DNA of 64,000 nucleotides, taken from Carettochelys insculpta. Taxonomy: Eukaryota > Chordata > Testudines > Carettochelyidae. The notes below the pieces were generated by a model that was not told where the DNA came from, searched no databases, and was given only the letters and a program-made list of their open reading frames with translations. The translations under genes were made by a program, and so were the position numbers. Of the stretch, positions 59,301 to 64,000 are shown one piece after another. The DNA is taken from the NCBI RefSeq assembly GCF_033958435.1, contig NC_134167.1, positions 2,872,001-2,936,000 of the forward strand, read 5' to 3'. Within the stretch, counting starts at the first letter, position 1, and each line of letters begins with the position of its first letter.

Positions 59301-61149
59301 TTATCACCAACTAACAAACATAATCATCATACCTCCCAAGAATAATGGAATTCATATGATTAATAGCCCTCATTGAAGGTACAAAGTGGTTAATAATAAG
59401 CCTGTAAGTACACGCGTACACAGGGTAAATTACACCTGAGCATTTTAGCAGTCAGATTAACTTGCTTGAAGAGAGGTTAAAAATATAAATGTAAAAACAT
59501 GGCAATCAAAATTACTTAAGGGATGCAGAAAATGAGGTCTTTGATCATGCTAGTATTTAATATGAGAGGCTTTGCTCTCACTACCATTGATGTCAGAGCA
59601 TTATAGATACTATATGGAAAAGCCTCCCTAAATATAGGGCTCCAGCTCCGTTTTCCCCCTTCCTTGATCTAAGTTAAAATGTTAATTCTTTCATATCGAG
59701 TTTCAAATAGGGAAAACAAGTTTCACTTTTCCCCAGAATTTGCAAGGTTCTCACCTGGGATGCAGGACAGTTGTGTTCAAGTCCCTATGTGGAAACAGAC
59801 AAAGCAGGATTTTTCAGAAGCATTTCTTCAGAAAAATTCTGGCCGTCTCTAATTAAAGATGCCAAAGCAGATGAAGTCACACCGTGGGCAAATGTGGCAA
59901 CAAATGTCCTTAAGGGAGTTAGATGCTCTGCACTTCTGGTAAGTGCGCTTTGTGAATTGACTAAATAGGTAGAATTAAAGGGCAGGGGATAATAGGGACC
60001 ATAAAGAACATCCTTCAAATAAACAACACAACTCATAGAACATAGAGGAGGCAGTAGAGTGTCATGCTGGCATCTTGGTAATGGATTCAGCTCCAGGTTA
60101 TGAGGTGACTTCTGCAGACTGCAAGAAGAACGTATCATTCTCTCAGTGCATTACTTTGAAATCAGGCAACAGAATTAATGAATATGGATGATGTGAAAAG
60201 CCTGTGCATTGCTCGTTTGCTAGAGAAAAGCATGCAGTGGGCCTGGAGCTCTTTCAGCATTCATTAGTATATGGGCTGACCTTCGATGTGGAGTATAGAT
60301 GAAGTTGCCATCCAAGGACGTAACAAAACATCTAAATTTTTGTCAAGTCAGGTAAATCAAGAGGAGAGATGATTTTATTTCCTTATACGCTAATACACTG
60401 CCCTTCCTCAGTGTCTGTCTTCTAAGGAAATCAAACACTTACGAGCTACACTAACTAGCATGAAAGTGAGAACAGGAGGGTAAATCAAGGCACTAAGGGT
60501 CAGATTTTTCAAGATATTTAGGCACTTAAAGATGAAGATAGCAAAGTAGACATTTGTGCAACTTTCTAAGCAGCTAACTCTTATTGAGAGCTATTAACCA
60601 GGGCATTTAGTTATATAAATTGGGAGTTAAGTGCTTAGGTGTGTGCTGCTTTCACTAGTAACCATGTCACTTTCTAGAGGACCCTCTGCAACCTGCTTGG
60701 GGGTGCCTTAGACATAGGAGGAGATTTCTTGAAAGGAAGGTATTAATTGAAACTATATTCTGTGTGCAAAAGGCTGGACCACATGCACTTGTAATTAATT
60801 ACATTCATTTAACTGTAATTGTTAAGTATAAAAATGCATTAAATGCCTTATTCAAGGGCTAATGTGACTTGGAAAAGATTACATGTAATCAGCCCATAAA
60901 TTGCTAGGGGCCAGAACCTTGGTGTAAATTAGTACTGACTGCACTGGCACTACACTGGTTTACACTAGCTAAGTTTCTCCAGTTTTCCTGTGTGTGTTTT
61001 TTTTGTTTTAAAGGCTGGGAAACTCCTTTTCCTGTAAATGGGTTTTAATGTGCATTTTTGACTTACACCACATGGTTTTCTTTACAGAAGAAGGTCCCAG
61101 GTTTACAGAAATGCTGAGTATCCACAAATCAAATGGAACTATGGGTTCT
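56371..61149. other. Non-coding stretch, no gene seen
   Basis: A possible plus-strand MIR-like core lies at 57025-57130 (CTTGCCTCTGTTCCCATCTG, TGCAATAGGGAGAATG). The old palindromic repeat vocabulary occurs at 60495-60720 (GTCAGATTTTTCAAGATATT, TTAGGCACTTAAAG, TTGGGAGTTAAGTGCTTAGG). No gene recognised. Confidence 0.4.
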
Positions 61150-62700
61150 CACCATCTCTGCAAATGGGAGTTTCTCTTTGAGTGATTGCTCATGTCCATT
61201 CCAAGTTGGGAGCGTGTGGGCACACACCCAGTCACTGGAAGCTTTTTGCCCTAGCCAGTAGCCATAGGGTCAGTGCGGCACTCCCTGGAGTGGTGCCAAT
61301 ATGGCAACAAACATATGCACCACCTGCCCCTCCCTCCCTCCCCCCCCCCCCCCCCAAGCTCACTGCCTTCTCACTGTGCTGCTGATCGTTGGAGCTCTTC
61401 CTTTCTCTGCTCAATTTTTTAACTAGTAGCCTGTTGTAGTATAAACAGTTCTGGAAGAATCGTAAATAGTTTTAGCACTTGATAGTTAGTCGTGGTGTTT
61501 TAACGAATAGCTGAGGCAGGGCTTTCCGTACCCCTCACCACTGAGGAATTCCTGTCTCTCCAGGCTTTAAGACTTGTTCAAAATGCGGCAAATGTATGCC
61601 CAAAAGTGACCCACATTCAGCCTGTTTGATTCGCTTGGGGGAAGGACACTTTTGTGTGATCACTCTTCAATTTGTAAGGCCTCTAAGCCCAGAACTTTGA
61701 AAGACAGGGCCCAGCATCTTAAAGTCCTCTTAATGGAGGCAGCTCTGAAGCCTCAAGAGTCTCCAAAAAGAGCAGAGTGGAGCCTCCTTGTAGCAAAGTG
61801 CACTGGCGCCGTCAACCACTGTGCCGCCTAAGGACTCCCAGCACCAAGAGCAGATGCATGCCCTGTCGTCGTCTTGGCAGCATAGAAGTAATCTCCAGTG
61901 CTGATAAAGAGGAGGAGGCACAAGAGGCATGGCTTGCTGAACTCAAAGCGGGGCGGTCTCAAGTCCAAGGTTCCAGTGCACTCTGCCAAAGGGTGGGAGG
62001 TGCGTCCATTGAAGCCAGTGTGGAGTGGGAGCCTGCAGGCGCTGGACTTGTCATCAATACCAGAAGTGTTTCGAGCAGCAGAAGGACTTCTGCAGATGAT
62101 AGTGCTGGGTCCTTCTCTATGGAGGACAGGTGCTGTAGCACTGAAATGGAGCAATCAGGGCTCGTGGATGTGACACCGGTGCCAACCCCTGCACTCACAT
62201 CAATGCCAGCACTGACAGCATATTCGGTGCCAAGAACTCTGGGGTTGACCCAGTAGACTGCCCTATACTCTGGCTTCAACACAATCCTCGGCAGGCATGA
62301 CATCAGCACAGACTCCAATGGCCCCGCCATGGTCACCTGCTTCTGAATTGGCATCAGAGTCAGCCTCCTTTGACTTGGGCTCTGGATGGAGCAGGACCTC
62401 AAGAAGGTCACACCATAGCCGTTGCAGTCTCTGTAGTCATCACTTGAATGATAGGGGTTGGCTGCCAGCTTCACAGGCGACTCTCCAAAATAGACGGCAA
62501 ACTACAGAAAACACGGCATGCAATCCATGTATCTTCCATGCTTCCCAAGAGTGAGCTGAAGAGCTAGCACAACAGAGCAAAGGACAAGCTCAATGACATA
62601 CCTTTTGGCAAGAATTTTTGGATATTCCTCTTCTGCAGGGAAGCAGCCAAATGCAGGCTCATTGAAGAGAGACCAAAGGGCCCATCCTGTCAAAGGAAAA
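61150..62700 (+). mobile_element. LTR or DIRS-like retrotransposon, 5' part with gag-like remnant
   Basis: The leader GTTTCTCTTTGAGTGATTGC, TCATGTCCATTCCAAGTTGG, CACTCCCTGGAGTGGTGCCA and GATCGTTGGAGCTCTTCC is text I recall as recurrent in turtle genomes upstream of LTR or DIRS-type retrotransposon genes. From about 61563 a frame gives TCSKCGKCMPKSD then HSACLIRLGEGHF, a Cys/His cluster like a zinc knuckle in a gag-like protein, broken by a stop near 61700. A second, Ser/Pro-rich frame (61777-62256) has the look of the low-complexity part of such a protein. No polymerase, integrase or recombinase domain is visible before the sequence becomes unrecognisable near 62700. The class is not settled. 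Confidence 0.5.
61327..61355. repeat. C-rich tract
   Basis: CCCCTCCCTCCCT followed by an uninterrupted run of 16 C, inside the retrotransposon leader. On the minus strand it is G-rich and could form a G-quadruplex. Its exact length is prone to sequencing error. Confidence 0.85.
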
Positions 62701-64000
62701 GTCCTCCCTTCCCCATCCCCTTACTGTCTCATGCTGGAGTTCCTCATGATGCAACAAAACCAATTACAGACCTGCAGAAGACACAGCAACTGCACTATAA
62801 CACTATACAGTTGCCCATCTCCTGTGTGTCTAGAGGGCCTGGTAATGGACACCCTTATAAAAGGCGCCATCAGGGCAATCAGTTGTGTTTGACAAGGCCC
62901 AGACTCAGCCCTGATCTATCTGTCTGTGGAGCATGTTGTTGTTCCTCCATTGCAATGAAATGACATTGATTTTGCACTGTTGAATATCTGGTCCTTACAG
63001 TACAGTACAATAGTCCTGTATACACAGGATTTTCCTAACTAACCATTCCACAAACTAGGCTTCCTTGACTGTGGTCTGCTGAGATCTAATCAGTTCAGTT
63101 TCTGTCTAGAAAGTGGGAGGAGACTTCTTCCTTTAATGGATTATGTAGGGAGCTCTGATGCTTTCAGTGTTGGATGGATCAGAAAGGCAGTAGATAATCT
63201 TTCAGAGCCTGTGGTTCCTGATGCACATGTCATTGCCAGACTAATTCCAGCAGCAGGTTGTCACTTGAGTTACTACTTTATGAAATGAGCCAGCTCTAAG
63301 CAAGACACGGAAGGGCTTTTTAAATAAGCGTTCTCTCTCCACGCACGACTTCTAATCCCTATCCTCATCTAAAATGGTTCATAGAGGGCGGGGCAAGGTA
63401 TCTATTTTAGGAAATGTAGCTCATCTGCAAAAGTGCTTAACTGTTTCTGACTGAAACCTTCCCTGGGCTTCCTCAATCCTTAGTGGGACTGAAGGAAGGG
63501 AGGCGGGGCACCAGGCATGGGAAGGAAGACACACATACCGCTTCATGTTCACAGCAGATTAAAACAAATATTTTTGCTGGAAAATTGCAACCTGTTAACT
63601 TATTTTCTAAAACTCTCAATCATCAGAGAGAATACCCCAAAAAGAGAAGGGGAGAAAGCAGGCTTCTCTGTAGGGGAGCAAGGCTCAACTCATTTTGTAA
63701 GCTGGCTTTTTCCAGAATAGTGCTCTGTATCCTGCAAGCAGGACCAGGACCCTCCACCCTGCTCTATATAACTTGCAGTACCAATATAATATTTGACAGC
63801 ACATAGATGAGCACCACAACAAAGGCATGTACAACTGCCCCAAATGGTAAAATTCATTCTTTATGTACAATGCCCTTGTACGTGCTTTTTCAGTGCTTTC
63901 ACATTTGGGCATTTATTTGAATTTTTGATCCAACATGCATCATGGAAATAGTGTTGGATAAGTCTTAGATGATAGTTGGGGTTGCACATGGGGCTACAAG
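62701..64000. other. Non-coding stretch, no gene seen
   Basis: No recognised gene or repeat; a 107-codon frame at 63483-63806 shows no domain. Confidence 0.4.

Noticed and set aside
1..64000. CRISPR array, prophage, operon or other prokaryotic system
   Set aside because: The window has vertebrate retroelements and no regularly spaced repeats or dense coding sequence; short tandem words here are microsatellites or MITE motifs.

Overview
This window looks like non-coding DNA from a vertebrate, most likely a turtle. The reasons are: an AT-leaning, stop-rich background with no long open frames; CR1 3' ends with the TTCTTATG-type tail; a tRNA-derived SINE with a CR1-like tail (CryI / tortoise Pol III SINE type); Penelope-like retroelement 3' ends; MIR/CORE-SINE-like fragments; and a dense set of GTCTACAC-ended DNA transposons. 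I cannot name the species. No complete host gene, tRNA, rRNA or CRISPR array is visible. One 157-base segment at 41784-41940 has splice-like borders and a protein-like open frame; it is the only candidate host exon, and it is weak.

Layout. 1-1829: the right part of a PIF/Harbinger transposon with a decayed transposase gene (DDE motifs still readable), an intron-like block at 286-573 and a CR1 retrotransposon inserted at 883-1435. About 1.8-13 kb: unique or very old sequence with SINE fragments. 13040-13750, 23661-24371 and 25657-26367: three copies of one non-autonomous element, each exactly 711 bp and each flanked by a 3-bp target duplication (ACT, TAT, CAT). 17042-17477: a related 436-bp element (duplication AAT). 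18.2-18.8 kb: the C-terminal end of a non-LTR retrotransposon ORF2 on the minus strand. 22.7-23.0 kb: a foldback element with a 22-bp perfect inverted repeat next to a minus-strand CryI-type SINE. 26703-26989: a hAT-like element with an 8-bp imperfect duplication. 30.7-31.2 kb: two older hAT-like elements. 38.0-38.8 kb: a repeat with CCAAT and TATA boxes, possibly an LTR. 39813-40209: a long foldback MITE. 45.2-46.3 kb: a 5'-truncated Penelope-like element that still shows its GIY-YIG endonuclease region, with three further Penelope 3' ends at 42.4, 51.7 and 56.3 kb. 49.6-49.8 kb: CR1. 61.15-62.7 kb: the 5' part of an LTR or DIRS-like retrotransposon.

The parts relate as mobile-element families rather than as a gene pathway. 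The Harbinger transposase copy ends in the same GTCTACA terminal motif as the 711-bp and 436-bp elements, which suggests that this transposase family moved them in trans. The CryI SINE shares its tail with CR1, the LINE that mobilises it. I did not find a new defence, toxin or metabolic system. The most useful observations are the 711-bp family, with its shared length and HAT-type target sites, and the nested Harbinger/CR1 locus.
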